From contig NZ_CP072203.1 in NCBI RefSeq assembly GCF_017654315.1, positions 744,001-808,000 on the forward strand: 64,000 nucleotides of DNA, written 5' to 3'. This document shows, piece after piece, positions 17,281 through 26,652 of the stretch (positions are counted from its first letter, which is position 1; every line of letters begins with the position of its first letter). Under the pieces are notes generated by a model that was given only the letters and a program-made list of their open reading frames with translations, made no database searches and was not told the DNA's origin. Source of the DNA: Gordonia polyisoprenivorans (GTDB taxonomy: Bacteria; Actinomycetota; Actinomycetes; Mycobacteriales; Mycobacteriaceae). The position numbers and the translations under genes were made by a program.

Positions 17281-18345
17281 ATGTCCGCCTTGATGAAGAC
17301 CTTCACGATGCTCGAGATCGGTAAGACCGCGATCGTCGAGAAGCCCATACCCACACCGGGCCCCAACGAAGCCCTGGTGAAGACCACCGCCGCACTGATC
17401 TGCACCTCGGATGTGCACACCGTCAAGGGTGCGCTGCCCGTCGAGAACGGGCGCACCCTCGGACATGAGTCGGTGGGTGTGATCGCCGCACTCGGCTCCG
17501 CGGTCACCGGTTTCACCGAGGGCCAGCGCGTCGCGGTGAACGCGGTGACGCCGTGCTTCGAATGTTCCTACTGTCAGCGGGGTTTCACCAGCCAATGCGG
17601 TGGGCTCCTCGGCGGCTACAAGTACACCGCGCAGGTCGACGGCAACATGGCCGAGTACTTCCTGGTGCCGGCGGCGCAGGGGAATCTCGCCCCGATCCCG
17701 GACGAGTTGAGCGACGACGCCGCGGTGTACGCCTGCGACATGCTCAGCACCGGACTGATGGGGGCCGAGCATGCGCAGATCGAGATCGGGGACACCGTGG
17801 CGATCTTCGCGCAGGGTGCGGTCGGATTGTGTGCCACCATCGGGGCGAAACTGCGGGGTGCGGGGCGGATCATCGCCGTCGAGTCACGTCCCGAACGCAT
17901 TGCTCTGGCAAAGCGTTTCGGTGCCGACGACATCGTCGACTTCACCGACGGTGATCCCGTCGCGCAGATCATGGACCTCACCGGTGGCGTCGGCGTGGAT
18001 GCCTCGATCGAGGCGCTCGGCTTCCCGCAGACCTTCGAGGCCGCGTTGGCCTGCCTCAAGGCCGGTGGCACGTTGTCGAACATCGGGTATCACGGCGAGA
18101 ATCCGGCGCCGCTGCCTCTGGCTCTGACGGCGTGGGGACTGGGCATGGGCGACAAGACCATTCGGACCGGACTGTGTACCGGTGGCAGTGACCGGATGTC
18201 GCGGCTGTTCACCCTGATGACGACCGGCAAGGTCGACCCGACGGTGATGACCACTCATCGCTTCGGCTTCGACGACGTCGAGGACGCGTTCGTCATGATG
18301 GCCGAGAAGCGCGACAACATCGTCAAACCGTTGATCACCTTCTGA
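17281..18345 (+). CDS. Zinc-dependent secondary alcohol dehydrogenase
   Basis: 354 residues from the ATG at 17281, chosen for AAAGGA eight bases upstream; an in-frame ATG at 17272 lacks a site. It is a medium-chain dehydrogenase of the secondary-alcohol type. The catalytic zinc ligand sits in CTSDVHT, GHESVG follows, and the cofactor region is VAIFAQGAVGLCATIGAKL then AGRIIAVESRPERI. Its second half resembles the Thermoanaerobacter/Clostridium 2-propanol dehydrogenases (TGGVGVDASIEALGF, DKTIRTGLCTGG). Located after acmAB, it probably oxidises 2-propanol to acetone, the step before AcmA. NAD versus NADP preference was not determined. Confidence 0.87.
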   Translation: MSALMKTFTMLEIGKTAIVEKPIPTPGPNEALVKTTAALICTSDVHTVKGALPVENGRTLGHESVGVIAALGSAVTGFTEGQRVAVNAVTPCFECSYCQRGFTSQCGGLLGGYKYTAQVDGNMAEYFLVPAAQGNLAPIPDELSDDAAVYACDMLSTGLMGAEHAQIEIGDTVAIFAQGAVGLCATIGAKLRGAGRIIAVESRPERIALAKRFGADDIVDFTDGDPVAQIMDLTGGVGVDASIEALGFPQTFEAALACLKAGGTLSNIGYHGENPAPLPLALTAWGLGMGDKTIRTGLCTGGSDRMSRLFTLMTTGKVDPTVMTTHRFGFDDVEDAFVMMAEKRDNIVKPLITF

Positions 18346-18417
18346 CCGGGCATCCGGGTACGGGAGAAGCCGGGGCGCGGTCGTTGTCACCCCACCGCGG
18401 TCAGCCAGAATGGGAAC

Positions 18418-19665
18418 GTGACGAGCGACCCCGACGGCTGGCAACGACTGCGCACCGTCATCGACGGACCGCTGCCGGAGATCGCGGCCCGGTTCTCCCG
18501 GTTCCTGACGTCGCAGTGTCCGCACGACGCGCTGGTCATCTTCACCCGCGAGTGCACCGGGCGTCCCCGCAAGGTGGCCGGCGACCCGGCGATCGTCGAT
18601 CGGGTCACCATCGCCGAACTCGATGCGATCAAGGACGAGACGGTCGTCGGTGAGGTGATCGAGCGCGACGCGGTGGTCGGGGGCGCGTCGCGTCGGGTGC
18701 GGGTGGTGCGCGACGAGACCGACACGCTGCTCGTCCTGGTGCCCAAGCGGGCGTTGTCGGGGTCGCCGAAGCTGTTGCGCGCCTGGTTTGCGATCGTCGC
18801 GGTCTCGATCCGCCAGCAGGTCGCCCAGGCCAGCCCGGATTATCTCGCCGAGTCGCGGGCGGCGTCGAGTGAGCGGGCGCGCACCATCACCCAGCTGACC
18901 GAGACCCACGAGGACACCCTCGCGGCGATCCTGACCACGCTGCGTGCCCGCGACCTCGACGATCGGACAGCCCGCACTCGCGCCGCCGACGCCGCGTCGT
19001 CGGCGCTGATCGCATTGCGCACGGTCGGCGATGCCGACCACAAGCTGGCGACCGAGGCGTTGGCCACCGCATTCTCCCGGTTGCAGGCCGAACTCGAACC
19101 GGTCCTGCGGCACGTCGACGCCGAGGTCGACTTCGGTGGACCGACCGCCGCCGGCCGGTCGTTGCCCGGGGAGATCGCGCACGCCGCGCGGGCGATCGTT
19201 CGTGCCGTTGCGGTGGCGGTCGTCGCCCAGGCGCACCTCGTGCGGGTGCGGATCTCCTGGGATGCGCAAGGTGACGATCTCGTCGTCGACGTCCGTGACC
19301 AGGGCAGCGGCGAACTCGATGGGGACGCGTTGCGGCGCCAGCTGGCCGGACGGCTGCAGGCGCTCGACGGTCGCCTCGAGGTCGAGACGATCCCCGGCTG
19401 GGGCAGTCGGGTGTCGGCGCACATCCCGCTGCAGACTCCCGACGCGCGGCCCTCCGAGGATCTGCTGTCGTCGCTCAATCCGCGGGAGGTCGAGGTGCTG
19501 GGGCATCTGGCCCTCGGGCGACGCAACAAGTCGATCGCCACTGATCTCGGTGTCAGCGAATCCACGATCAAGTTCCACGTCACCTCGATCCTGCAGAAAC
19601 TGCAGGTCTCCAACCGCGGGGAAGCCGGTCTGCTCGCGGCCCGGGCGGGTATCACGGCGCAGTGA
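18418..19665 (+). CDS. Histidine-kinase-like ATPase fused to a LuxR DNA-binding domain
   Basis: A 415-residue protein with a GTG start. Residues ~1-140 form an uncharacterised sensory part. Residues ~145-230 look like a helical dimerisation region ([18 protein letters not shown]). Residues ~240-345 resemble a GHKL ATPase domain with an RDQGSGE G1-like box and [16 protein letters not shown] at its end. The last ~65 residues are a LuxR/NarL helix-turn-helix ([20 protein letters not shown]). There is no receiver domain, so kinase-like and DNA-binding parts share one chain. Set between the alcohol dehydrogenase and formaldehyde dehydrogenase genes, it may regulate either. Confidence 0.8.
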   Translation: MTSDPDGWQRLRTVIDGPLPEIAARFSRFLTSQCPHDALVIFTRECTGRPRKVAGDPAIVDRVTIAELDAIKDETVVGEVIERDAVVGGASRRVRVVRDETDTLLVLVPKRALSGSPKLLRAWFAIVAVSIRQQVAQASPDYLAESRAASSERARTITQLTETHEDTLAAILTTLRARDLDDRTARTRAADAASSALIALRTVGDADHKLATEALATAFSRLQAELEPVLRHVDAEVDFGGPTAAGRSLPGEIAHAARAIVRAVAVAVVAQAHLVRVRISWDAQGDDLVVDVRDQGSGELDGDALRRQLAGRLQALDGRLEVETIPGWGSRVSAHIPLQTPDARPSEDLLSSLNPREVEVLGHLALGRRNKSIATDLGVSESTIKFHVTSILQKLQVSNRGEAGLLAARAGITAQ

Positions 19666-19837
19666 TCATTCTCGACGGGTCGGGGGCGGCTGTACTTTCG
19701 TCTAGGTAGAACCATCCATTCGGGCGGATGCATGTGTTCGTCGGCGCCGTGAGACTGGGACGGGACTACTACGACTGCATGGCGCAGTCCAGCGTTGTCC
19801 CCAACCAGAGTCGTATCGAGAGGATCGAGAAGCGGAT

Positions 19838-20929
19838 ATGTCGGAGCAGACGGTCAAGGGAGTCATCTCGCGGAGCAAGGGTGCTCCGACGGAGCTCGTC
19901 GATGTGGTGGTCCCCGATCCCGGGCCCCGCGACGTGATCGTGAAGATCCAGGCATGCGGTGTCTGCCACACCGACCTCGCCTACAAGCAGGGCGGGATCA
20001 ACGACGAGTACCCCTTCCTGCTCGGGCACGAGGCGGCGGGCATCGTCGAGACCGTCGGGTCCGACGTCAGTCACGTCGAGGTCGGCGACTTCGTCGTCCT
20101 CAACTGGCGTGCGGTGTGCGGTGAGTGCCGCGCCTGCAAGCGGGGCCGTCCGTGGTATTGCTTCAACACCTTCAACGCGTCGAAGTCGATGACGCTGACC
20201 GACGGCACCGAACTCACCCCTGCCCTGGGCATCGGCGCGTTCATCGAAAAGACGCTGATCCACGAATTGCAGTGCACCAAGGTCAATCCCGAGACCGACC
20301 CGGCGGTGGCCGGACTGCTCGGCTGCGGTGTGATGGCGGGTCTGGGTGCGGCCATGAACACCGGCAACGTGGGCCGCGGTGATTCGGTGGCCGTCATCGG
20401 CTGCGGTGGTGTCGGTGACGCCGCCATCGCCGGCGCGCGGCTGGCCGGTGCCACAACCATCATCGCGATCGACCGCGACCCGGCAAAGCTGGAGTGGGCC
20501 ACCGATCTCGGCGCCACCCACACCATCAACGGTGCCGAGGTCGACGACGTGATCACCGCCGTGCAGGATCTCACCGACGGCAACGGGGTGGACGTCATCG
20601 TCGACGCCGTCGGCCGACCCGAAACCTACAAGCAGGCCTTCTACGCCCGTGACCTCGCCGGCACCGTGGTGCTCGTCGGCGTGCCGACCCCGGAGATGAC
20701 CCTCGAGCTCCCGCTGGTCGACTTCTTCTCTCGCGGTGGTGCTTTGAAGTCCTCCTGGTACGGCGACTGCCTGCCCGAGCGGGACTTCCCGATGCTCATC
20801 GACCTCTACGAGCAGGGTCGTCTCCCGCTGGAGAAGTTCGTCACCGAACGTGTCGGACTCGGCGACGTCGAGGACGCGTTCTCGGCGATGGAGGCCGGTA
20901 AGGTGCTGCGTTCGGTGGTGGAACTCTAA
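19838..20929 (+). CDS. mscR: S-(hydroxymethyl)mycothiol dehydrogenase
   Basis: A 363-residue zinc-dependent medium-chain dehydrogenase of the mycothiol-dependent formaldehyde dehydrogenase type (MscR/AdhE in actinobacteria). It oxidises the formaldehyde-mycothiol adduct. Catalytic zinc motifs are CGVCHTD and GHEAAG; the structural zinc loop is [15 protein letters not shown]; the NAD-binding fold has [11 protein letters not shown]. Its stop codon overlaps the start of a metallo-beta-lactamase-fold hydrolase (TAATG), the usual partner. Placed beside acmAB, it can detoxify formaldehyde arising from methanol released by AcmB. Confidence 0.9.
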   Translation: MSEQTVKGVISRSKGAPTELVDVVVPDPGPRDVIVKIQACGVCHTDLAYKQGGINDEYPFLLGHEAAGIVETVGSDVSHVEVGDFVVLNWRAVCGECRACKRGRPWYCFNTFNASKSMTLTDGTELTPALGIGAFIEKTLIHELQCTKVNPETDPAVAGLLGCGVMAGLGAAMNTGNVGRGDSVAVIGCGGVGDAAIAGARLAGATTIIAIDRDPAKLEWATDLGATHTINGAEVDDVITAVQDLTDGNGVDVIVDAVGRPETYKQAFYARDLAGTVVLVGVPTPEMTLELPLVDFFSRGGALKSSWYGDCLPERDFPMLIDLYEQGRLPLEKFVTERVGLGDVEDAFSAMEAGKVLRSVVEL

Positions 20930-21555
20930 TGCCCCTGCAGATCGAGAACGTGGTCACCTCAGGCACTTTCAGCCTCGACGGCGGCACCTGGGACGTCGAC
21001 AACAACATCTGGATCGTCGGTGACGACAGCGAGGTCGTCATCATCGACGCGGCGCACAAGGCTGCGCCGATCCTCGACGCGGTCGGCGGTCGCACCGTCA
21101 AGGCGATCCTGTTGACCCACGGGCACAATGACCACATCACCGTCGCACCGGAGTTGTCGCAGGAGACGGGTGCACCGATCCTGCTGCATCCCGGTGACGA
21201 CATGCTGTGGAACGACACCCATCCCGACGTCGGCCATGGCGATCTCGCCGACGGCCAGGAGATCGAGGTCGCGGGCACCGCGCTGACGGTCATCAACACC
21301 CCGGGACATTCGCCGGGCTCCTCGGTGATCTACGCGCCGGAGGCCGGCGTGCTGTTCAGCGGTGACACTCTGTTCCAGGGCGGGCCGGGGGCGACGGGGC
21401 GCTCGTTCTCGAGCTTCCCGACGATCATCGAGTCCATCAGGACCAAGATCTTCACCCTCGATCCGGAGACCAAGGTCTACACCGGTCACGGCGACGGCAC
21501 CACCGTTGCCGCCGAGGCACCGCACCTGGAGGAATGGATCAAGCGCGGCAACTGA
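20929..21555 (+). CDS. Metallo-beta-lactamase-fold hydrolase paired with mscR
   Basis: A 208-residue MBL-fold protein. The metal motif is THGHNDH (residues ~64-70), with later ligands in NTPGHSPGSS, FSGDTLFQG and the final GHGDGT. The glyoxalase II-like layout suggests hydrolysis of a thioester. Its one-base overlap with mscR points to S-formylmycothiol, the product of MscR, as the likely substrate, giving formate and mycothiol. The operon pairing is common in actinobacteria. The substrate is inferred from this pairing. Confidence 0.82.
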   Translation: MPLQIENVVTSGTFSLDGGTWDVDNNIWIVGDDSEVVIIDAAHKAAPILDAVGGRTVKAILLTHGHNDHITVAPELSQETGAPILLHPGDDMLWNDTHPDVGHGDLADGQEIEVAGTALTVINTPGHSPGSSVIYAPEAGVLFSGDTLFQGGPGATGRSFSSFPTIIESIRTKIFTLDPETKVYTGHGDGTTVAAEAPHLEEWIKRGN

Positions 21556-21647
21556 GTCGGGGTCTGCGGGGCCAGATGATCGCGATCTATGGAGTGGCTC
21601 ACAGTTGATTGCCGGACTATTGGTTGCATACGCAAACACTGTCACTA

Positions 21648-21666
21648 TTAGGCAATGCTAACCTCA
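21648..21666. promoter_or_regulatory. IdeR/DtxR-type iron box over the doxX start codon
   Basis: TTAGGCAATGCTAACCTCA matches the 19-bp DtxR/IdeR consensus TTAGGTTAGGCTAACCTAA at 15 of 19 positions, counted by eye. It covers the ATG at 21655-21657. Iron-loaded repressor bound here would block transcription or initiation. Confidence 0.55.
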
Positions 21667-22095
21667 CTTGAGAAACTCTCCCCGTGGGCGATCGGGATCT
21701 TCCGGATCGTCGTCGGCTTCCTGTTCTTCTGCCACGGCACGTCCACGCTGTTCGCGTGGCCGGTGGCGCCGTACAGCGGTCAGACCGCGGACTTCGGTGC
21801 CTGGCCGTCGTGGTGGGCTGCGGCCATCCAGTTCGTCGGCGGGCTGCTGATCATGCTCGGGGTCGGGACCCGCGTCGCGGCGCTCATCGGATCGGGATCG
21901 ATGGCCGTCGCCTACTTCTGGAAGCATCAGGGCGACGGCCTGCTCCCCATCCAGAACGAGGGTGATTCCGCAGCGCTGTTCTGCTGGGCGTTGCTGCTGC
22001 TCGTCTTCGTGGGTGCCGGTCAGCTCGCACTGGGATCGGTGTTGTCACGCAAGGATTCTGCGTCGCGAGAGGCAGGGGTGGCCGAGCCGGCCTGA
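21655..22095 (+). CDS. DoxX-family membrane protein
   Basis: A 146-residue inner-membrane protein with four predicted helices: PWAIGIFRIVVGFLFFCHG (~9-27), WWAAAIQFVGGLLIMLGVG (~53-71), then ~75-92 and ~105-128. The pattern WPVAPYSGQTADFGAWP between the first two helices is typical of the DoxX family, whose mycobacterial members belong to a redox-linked membrane complex. The start codon lies inside an iron-box-like sequence, so it may be iron-regulated. Downstream is a repeat cluster before a convergent IclR gene. The role is otherwise unknown. Confidence 0.8.
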   Translation: MLTSLEKLSPWAIGIFRIVVGFLFFCHGTSTLFAWPVAPYSGQTADFGAWPSWWAAAIQFVGGLLIMLGVGTRVAALIGSGSMAVAYFWKHQGDGLLPIQNEGDSAALFCWALLLLVFVGAGQLALGSVLSRKDSASREAGVAEPA

Positions 22096-22475
22096 GGCGT
22101 TTTGCCTGACGGCCGGAACCAGCTGCGGCGCAGGTGGCCTCGAGGCTCGCCGCACGCGGCTCGCACCTCGACCAGCGAGTGGGGTGTTGCTCGCGTGTGG
22201 GTGAGGCCATCCCCGGGTGGCCGAGCGGCGTTTTGCCTGGTGATCGGAACCAGCTGCGGCGTAAGTGGGTCTCGAGGCTCGCCGCACGCAGCTCGCACCT
22301 CGACCAGCGATCAAAGTCGCAGTCGGTAGGTCGGTTGCGTTCGGGGAAGTCGCCGTCGATCGGTTGCGGTTGGCGAACCCGGTTTTCCCCCGATGGTCGA
22401 GGTGCTCGGCGCCCCAGGCGCCGAGCCTCGAGACCCGCCGCACCGATGGGAATCCGGGCCCACCGACGACCGGCG
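22096..22475. repeat. Cluster of ~44-bp alternating intergenic repeats (cluster 3)
   Basis: This gap sits between convergent doxX and an IclR gene. Two reverse copies, at about 22136-22175 and 22267-22307, share the core CTCGAGGCTCGCCGCACGC and the end GCACCTCGACCAGCG. A forward copy lies at about 22391-22437 (ATGGTCGAGGTGCTCGG ... CCTCGAGACC). The first two are each preceded by CGGAACCAGCTGCGGCG, so a longer ~130-bp unit is itself duplicated. No coding frame is credible here. Confidence 0.8.
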
Positions 22476-23267
22476 TCAGCCGCGGAAACCGAAGCGTGCG
22501 TTGAGTTCCGCGGCGGCTCGCTGCACAGTGGCGGCGAGGGTGGGGGCGTCGTCGGGATCGAGGCGGTATCTCGGTCCCGACACACTCAACGCGCCGATCA
22601 CGGCGCCGCTGTGATCGCGGATGGGTGCGGCGACCGCGACGAGCCCGAGTTCCAGTTCTTCCTCGGCGATCGCCCACCCGCGGTCGCGGATACGGGCGAG
22701 ATCGGCGAGTAGGGCGTCGATCTCGGTGATGGTGTGTTCGGTGTAGCTCGGCAGTCCGGCGGCGAAGGTGGCGCGCACCTCGTCGTCGGATAGCGCGGCG
22801 AGTAGGGTCTTGCCCGACGACGTGGCATGCGCCGGAGAGGTCTGACCGATCCAGGTCTGCAGCGCAACACTCGAGGTGCCCTGTGCCTCAACGATGTTGA
22901 CCGCCTGTGTGCCGCCGAGTACGGCGATGTTGGCGGTCTCGCCGAGTTTCGCGGCGAGCATCTCGCAGATCTCCTGTCCCTGTTTGGACAGGTCGAGCGT
23001 GGCGCTGGTCGAACTGGCCAGTCGCACCACGGTGAAGCCGATGCGGTACTTGCGGCCGACGGGCTCCTGTTCGACGAAGCCGCGTGCCTCCAGCGAGCCG
23101 ATGACACGCGAGACCGTCGACTTGTGCACGCCGAGTTCGGCGGCGAGTTCGGTGACGCCGGCCGCGCCGTGCTGCCCGATGAGCTCGAGGATCTGCAGGG
23201 CCCGGTCGACCGACTGGACGGCGCCGGAGCCGGGGTTCTCGGACGGGTTGCTCTCCTTGGTGGGCAT
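22476..23267 (-). CDS. IclR-family regulator, probable regulator of betaine catabolism
   Basis: 263 residues from the ATG at 23267; longer upstream reading frames are antisense artefacts. The winged helix is at ~15-80 (ALQILELIGQHGAAGVTELA, then GVHKSTVSRVIGSLEARGF). The effector domain has GQTSPAHATSSGKTLLAAL and EEELELGLVAVAAPIRD. It lies 59 bases downstream of, and on the same strand as, the dimethylglycine dehydrogenase gene, so it may be the last gene of the betaine operon. It is the only DNA-binding protein in the catabolic region and so the best candidate for the repressor of the shared promoter elements. That role is inferred. Confidence 0.85.
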   Translation of the reverse strand: MPTKESNPSENPGSGAVQSVDRALQILELIGQHGAAGVTELAAELGVHKSTVSRVIGSLEARGFVEQEPVGRKYRIGFTVVRLASSTSATLDLSKQGQEICEMLAAKLGETANIAVLGGTQAVNIVEAQGTSSVALQTWIGQTSPAHATSSGKTLLAALSDDEVRATFAAGLPSYTEHTITEIDALLADLARIRDRGWAIAEEELELGLVAVAAPIRDHSGAVIGALSVSGPRYRLDPDDAPTLAATVQRAAAELNARFGFRG

Positions 23268-23326
23268 GACCCGACCAACTCTAGCCGACCACCCCAGTGG
23301 GGGATCGAACACCGAGGTCACGGCGA

Positions 23327-25780
23327 TTACTTCCGGATGCGCGACATCGCGGGGTCGACGGAGACGTCGGGGCCGAGCACGGCCCGATAGGTGGTGCGTT
23401 GATAGGCGACGGACACCTCGACGCCGTCTTCGAGGTCGGCGGGCAGCCACGCGTAGGCCAGGCACGCCCGCTGCGTCGGCGACCAGCCCGCGCTGGTGAT
23501 GTAGCCGACGACCCCACCGCCCACCGATACCGGCTCCTTGCCGAGGACGACGGCCGCGGGATCGGTGAATCGCAGGGTCCGCAGGCGAGTCGTCGAGACG
23601 CGTTCGGCCACTGCGCTCTTGCCCACGAAGTCGTCCTTGCTCATGCGGACCGCGAAGCCCAGACCGGCGGCGTCCGGGGTGTGCTCGGTGGTCATGTCGG
23701 TGCCGGCCGACCGGTAGCCCTTTTCGATCCGCAACGCGTTGAACGCGATTCGACCCGCGGGGATGATCTGGTGCTCGTGCCCGGCGCTCATCAACAGATC
23801 CCACAGGCCGCGCCCGTACTCGGCGCCGGTGTAGATCTCCCAGCCGAGTTCGCCGACGTAGGACACCCGCATCAGCGTGACCGGAATCGGTCCGATCGTC
23901 GTCCGTACACACCGGAAGTACTTGAGCCCCTCGTTGGTGAGGTCGGTGGGTGTCAGTGGCGCCAGCACCTCCCGCGCCGAGGGCCCCCAGAGGCCAAGAC
24001 AGCAGTTGGCGCCGGTGATGTCGCGCAGGGTCACCCCGTCGGTGGGCAGGTGTCGGGCGATCCAGTCGAAGTCGACGGGACCGTTGGCGCCGACCTGGAA
24101 CACATCCTCGGAGAGCCGGGCGACCGTCAGATCCGAACGCACACCGCCCTTCTGGTCGAGCATGAGGGTGTAGGTCACTGATCCCACCGACTTGTCGAGA
24201 TTGTTGGTGGTCAGCCGTTGCAGCAGATCGAGAGCGCCCGGCCCGGACAGTTCGTAGCGGGTGAGTGGGGTCATGTCGTACAGGGCGACGTGACTGCGGG
24301 TGTGCGCGGCTTCGGCGACGGAGATCGGCGACCAGTGCCGTGCCGACCACGAATCACGTTCCGGTATCCCGAATCCGCCGGCGACGAGGTCGTCGAGCAG
24401 ACCCTGGTTGGCCTCGAACCATGCGGGCCGCTCCCAGAAGCCGGCCTCCCAGAACTGCGCGCCGAGCGCGACCTGACGATCGTAGAACGGGCTGGTCCGC
24501 ACCTGCCGCGGCGCAGTGCGCTGATCGTGCGGGTGGATGACGTCGTAGACCTCTACGAACGACTGTGAGCTCGTGGCGAGGATCGCGTCGTCGGTCAGCC
24601 CGGCCTCCTCGAACCGGTACAGATCGAACTCGTGGGTGTCGACGGAGGCGGCACCGTCGATCATCGACTCGGCGACGGTGCGTGCGATGCCCGCGGAGTG
24701 GGTCACCCACACGGCCTCGGCCACCCAGAAGCCGTGCAGTTCACGGTGTTCGCCGACCACCGAATGTCCGTCGGGGGTGAATGAGAAGATCCCGTTGAAT
24801 CCCTCCTCCACCTTGCCGCCGGCCAGCTCGGGGAGCAATCGCGTGCTCTGCTCCCACGCCTGCGCGAAATCGTCGGGGGTGAACATCACCTTCGACGGCA
24901 TCTCCTCGAGGGAGATCGTCGACTCGTGGTCGAGGGCGGAGACATCGGTCGGCATCGGCCGGTGACCGTAGTAGCCGATACCCAGCCGGTCACCGTGCTC
25001 GCGGTAGTAGAGGTCCTGATCCTGGTGACGCAGGATCGGCAGCGACGCCTCGGCGACAGCCGAATTGACGCCCTTTCGCGAGGTCAGCGGAGTGGTGTAG
25101 GCGTACTGGTGGGCCATCGGTACCAACGGGATCGTCAGGCCCACCCGACGGCCGAACTCCCGGCCCCAGAATCCGGTGCAGCACACGACGATGTCGGCGT
25201 CAAAGGTCCCGGTGGTGGTGCGCACGCCCCGAACAGAGCCATTGGACTCGATGACGTCAACGACCTCCTGATGGCCCACGAACCGTGCGCCCCGCTCGGT
25301 GGCGCGAGCGGCCTGCGCCTCCACCGCACGCAACGCCTTGGCGAGCCCGTCGCGCGGTGTGTACAGCCCGCCGAGGATCAGGTCGGGGTCGAGCAACGGA
25401 TACTTCGCGACACATTGTGCGGGGGTGAGCAACTCGTGGTCGACGCCACGGGATGCGGCCCACCCGGCCTTGCGGTGCAGATCGCCCCACCGCACGTCGG
25501 TGGTCGCCACCTCGAGTCCGCCGACGTGGTTGAAGCACCATCCGTCGGGATGGGTCAGCGCCGAGAACTTCTCGCACGTGTAGGACGCCAACTCGGTCAT
25601 CGTCTTCGACGGGTTGGTCGCGAAGACCAGTCCCGGTGCGTGCGAGGTCGATCCGCCGGTGGCGAACAGCGGACCGCGGTCGACGACGGTGACGTCGGTC
25701 CAGCCGCGCCCGGTCAATTCGTCGGCCAGCGAGGTGCCGACGATCCCGGCGCCGACGATCACGACTTTCGGTGTGCTCAT
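23327..25780 (-). CDS. Dimethylglycine dehydrogenase/oxidase, FAD- and folate-dependent
   Basis: 817 residues from the ATG at 25780. The N-terminal DAO-type FAD domain (VVIVGAGIVGTSLADELTGR, SHAPGLVF) covers ~1-370. A central FAO-type segment follows, and a C-terminal GcvT-like tetrahydrofolate-binding region covers ~430-815 (SHVALYDMTPLTRYELSGP, LRIEKGYRSAGTDM). This layout and length fit dimethylglycine oxidases/dehydrogenases, which demethylate dimethylglycine to sarcosine and form methylene-THF. Sarcosine dehydrogenase is an alternative, but a full sarcosine oxidase is encoded in the same operon, which favours dimethylglycine. Confidence 0.85.
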   Translation of the reverse strand: MSTPKVVIVGAGIVGTSLADELTGRGWTDVTVVDRGPLFATGGSTSHAPGLVFATNPSKTMTELASYTCEKFSALTHPDGWCFNHVGGLEVATTDVRWGDLHRKAGWAASRGVDHELLTPAQCVAKYPLLDPDLILGGLYTPRDGLAKALRAVEAQAARATERGARFVGHQEVVDVIESNGSVRGVRTTTGTFDADIVVCCTGFWGREFGRRVGLTIPLVPMAHQYAYTTPLTSRKGVNSAVAEASLPILRHQDQDLYYREHGDRLGIGYYGHRPMPTDVSALDHESTISLEEMPSKVMFTPDDFAQAWEQSTRLLPELAGGKVEEGFNGIFSFTPDGHSVVGEHRELHGFWVAEAVWVTHSAGIARTVAESMIDGAASVDTHEFDLYRFEEAGLTDDAILATSSQSFVEVYDVIHPHDQRTAPRQVRTSPFYDRQVALGAQFWEAGFWERPAWFEANQGLLDDLVAGGFGIPERDSWSARHWSPISVAEAAHTRSHVALYDMTPLTRYELSGPGALDLLQRLTTNNLDKSVGSVTYTLMLDQKGGVRSDLTVARLSEDVFQVGANGPVDFDWIARHLPTDGVTLRDITGANCCLGLWGPSAREVLAPLTPTDLTNEGLKYFRCVRTTIGPIPVTLMRVSYVGELGWEIYTGAEYGRGLWDLLMSAGHEHQIIPAGRIAFNALRIEKGYRSAGTDMTTEHTPDAAGLGFAVRMSKDDFVGKSAVAERVSTTRLRTLRFTDPAAVVLGKEPVSVGGGVVGYITSAGWSPTQRACLAYAWLPADLEDGVEVSVAYQRTTYRAVLGPDVSVDPAMSRIRK

Positions 25781-25803
25781 GGGAGGGTTCTTTCGGGTCG
25801 GGG

Positions 25804-26652
25804 TCAGCTGAAGACGACGGTGCTGGTGCCGTTCATCAGGACGCGATTCTCGCTGTGCCAGCGCACGGCTCGCGAGAGCGCGAGTGCCTCGGCGTCGCTG
25901 CCGACGGTGGCCAGGCGGCGCGGGTCGTGGGTGTGGTCGATGCGGATCACCTCCTGCTCGATGATCGGTCCCTCGTCGAGGTCGGGGGTCACGTAGTGCG
26001 CGGTGGCGCCGACATACTTGACACCTCGCTGGTGTGCCTGGTGGTAGGGCTTGGCGCCCTTGAAGCCCGGCAGGAACGAGTGATGGATGTTGATCGCCCT
26101 GCCACGCAGCGCGGTACACGTCTCGTCGGAGAGGATCTGCATGTACCGGGCAAGTACGACGAGGTCGGCGTCGTACTCGTCGACGAGTCCGAGCAGTCGG
26201 GATTCGGCCTGCGCCTTGGTATCCGGGGTGACGGGCACGTGATGGAACGGCAGGCCGGCCGAGACCGCCATCGGTTCGAGAGCCGTGTGGTTGGACACCA
26301 CCGCGACCAGGTCGCCGCCGAGGGTGCCCGAGCGCCAACGGAACACGAGGTCGTTGAGGCAGTGGCCGAGCGTCGAGACCATCACCAGGATGCGTTGCGG
26401 CGCTTGATCGGTGATCGTGAACTCGGCGTCGATGCCGGCTGCGAGGTACTCGAAGGCGCGCGTCATGTCTTCGGCGCCGGCCTCGCGCGCGCACACGAAC
26501 TCGGTGCGTACGAACAACGTGTGGGTGAGCGGGTCGTCGAACTGCCGGTGATCGGCCACCTCGCATCCGTGACTGTAGAGAAACGACGAGACCGCATGCA
26601 TGATGCCGCTGCGCGACGGACAGCGCAGGGTGAGGATGAACGTGTCAGACAT
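25804..26652 (-). CDS. purU: Formyltetrahydrofolate deformylase
   Basis: A 282-residue enzyme hydrolysing 10-formyl-THF to formate and THF. It has an N-terminal ACT domain (residues ~1-80, LRCPSRSGIMHAVSSFLYSHG) and a C-terminal formyltransferase-like domain with INIHHSFLPGFKGAKPYHQA and GATAHYVTPDLDEGPII, carrying the catalytic Asn/His/Asp set. It overlaps soxG by eight bases and precedes the dimethylglycine dehydrogenase gene. In this operon it can drain the one-carbon folate formed by demethylation and return free THF to those enzymes. Confidence 0.93.
   Translation of the reverse strand: MSDTFILTLRCPSRSGIMHAVSSFLYSHGCEVADHRQFDDPLTHTLFVRTEFVCAREAGAEDMTRAFEYLAAGIDAEFTITDQAPQRILVMVSTLGHCLNDLVFRWRSGTLGGDLVAVVSNHTALEPMAVSAGLPFHHVPVTPDTKAQAESRLLGLVDEYDADLVVLARYMQILSDETCTALRGRAINIHHSFLPGFKGAKPYHQAHQRGVKYVGATAHYVTPDLDEGPIIEQEVIRIDHTHDPRRLATVGSDAEALALSRAVRWHSENRVLMNGTSTVVFS

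Noticed and set aside
19715..19735. CCATCC near 19710 as a possible SigK -35 before mscR
   Set aside because: No CCGAAT-like -10 at a suitable distance. The sequence is part of a small CATCC/GGATG inverted repeat.
23268..26566. Long upstream extensions of the IclR and dimethylglycine dehydrogenase frames
   Set aside because: The extended parts are Arg/Pro-rich and antisense or out of frame to well-supported genes. Family-typical N termini begin at 23267 and 25780.
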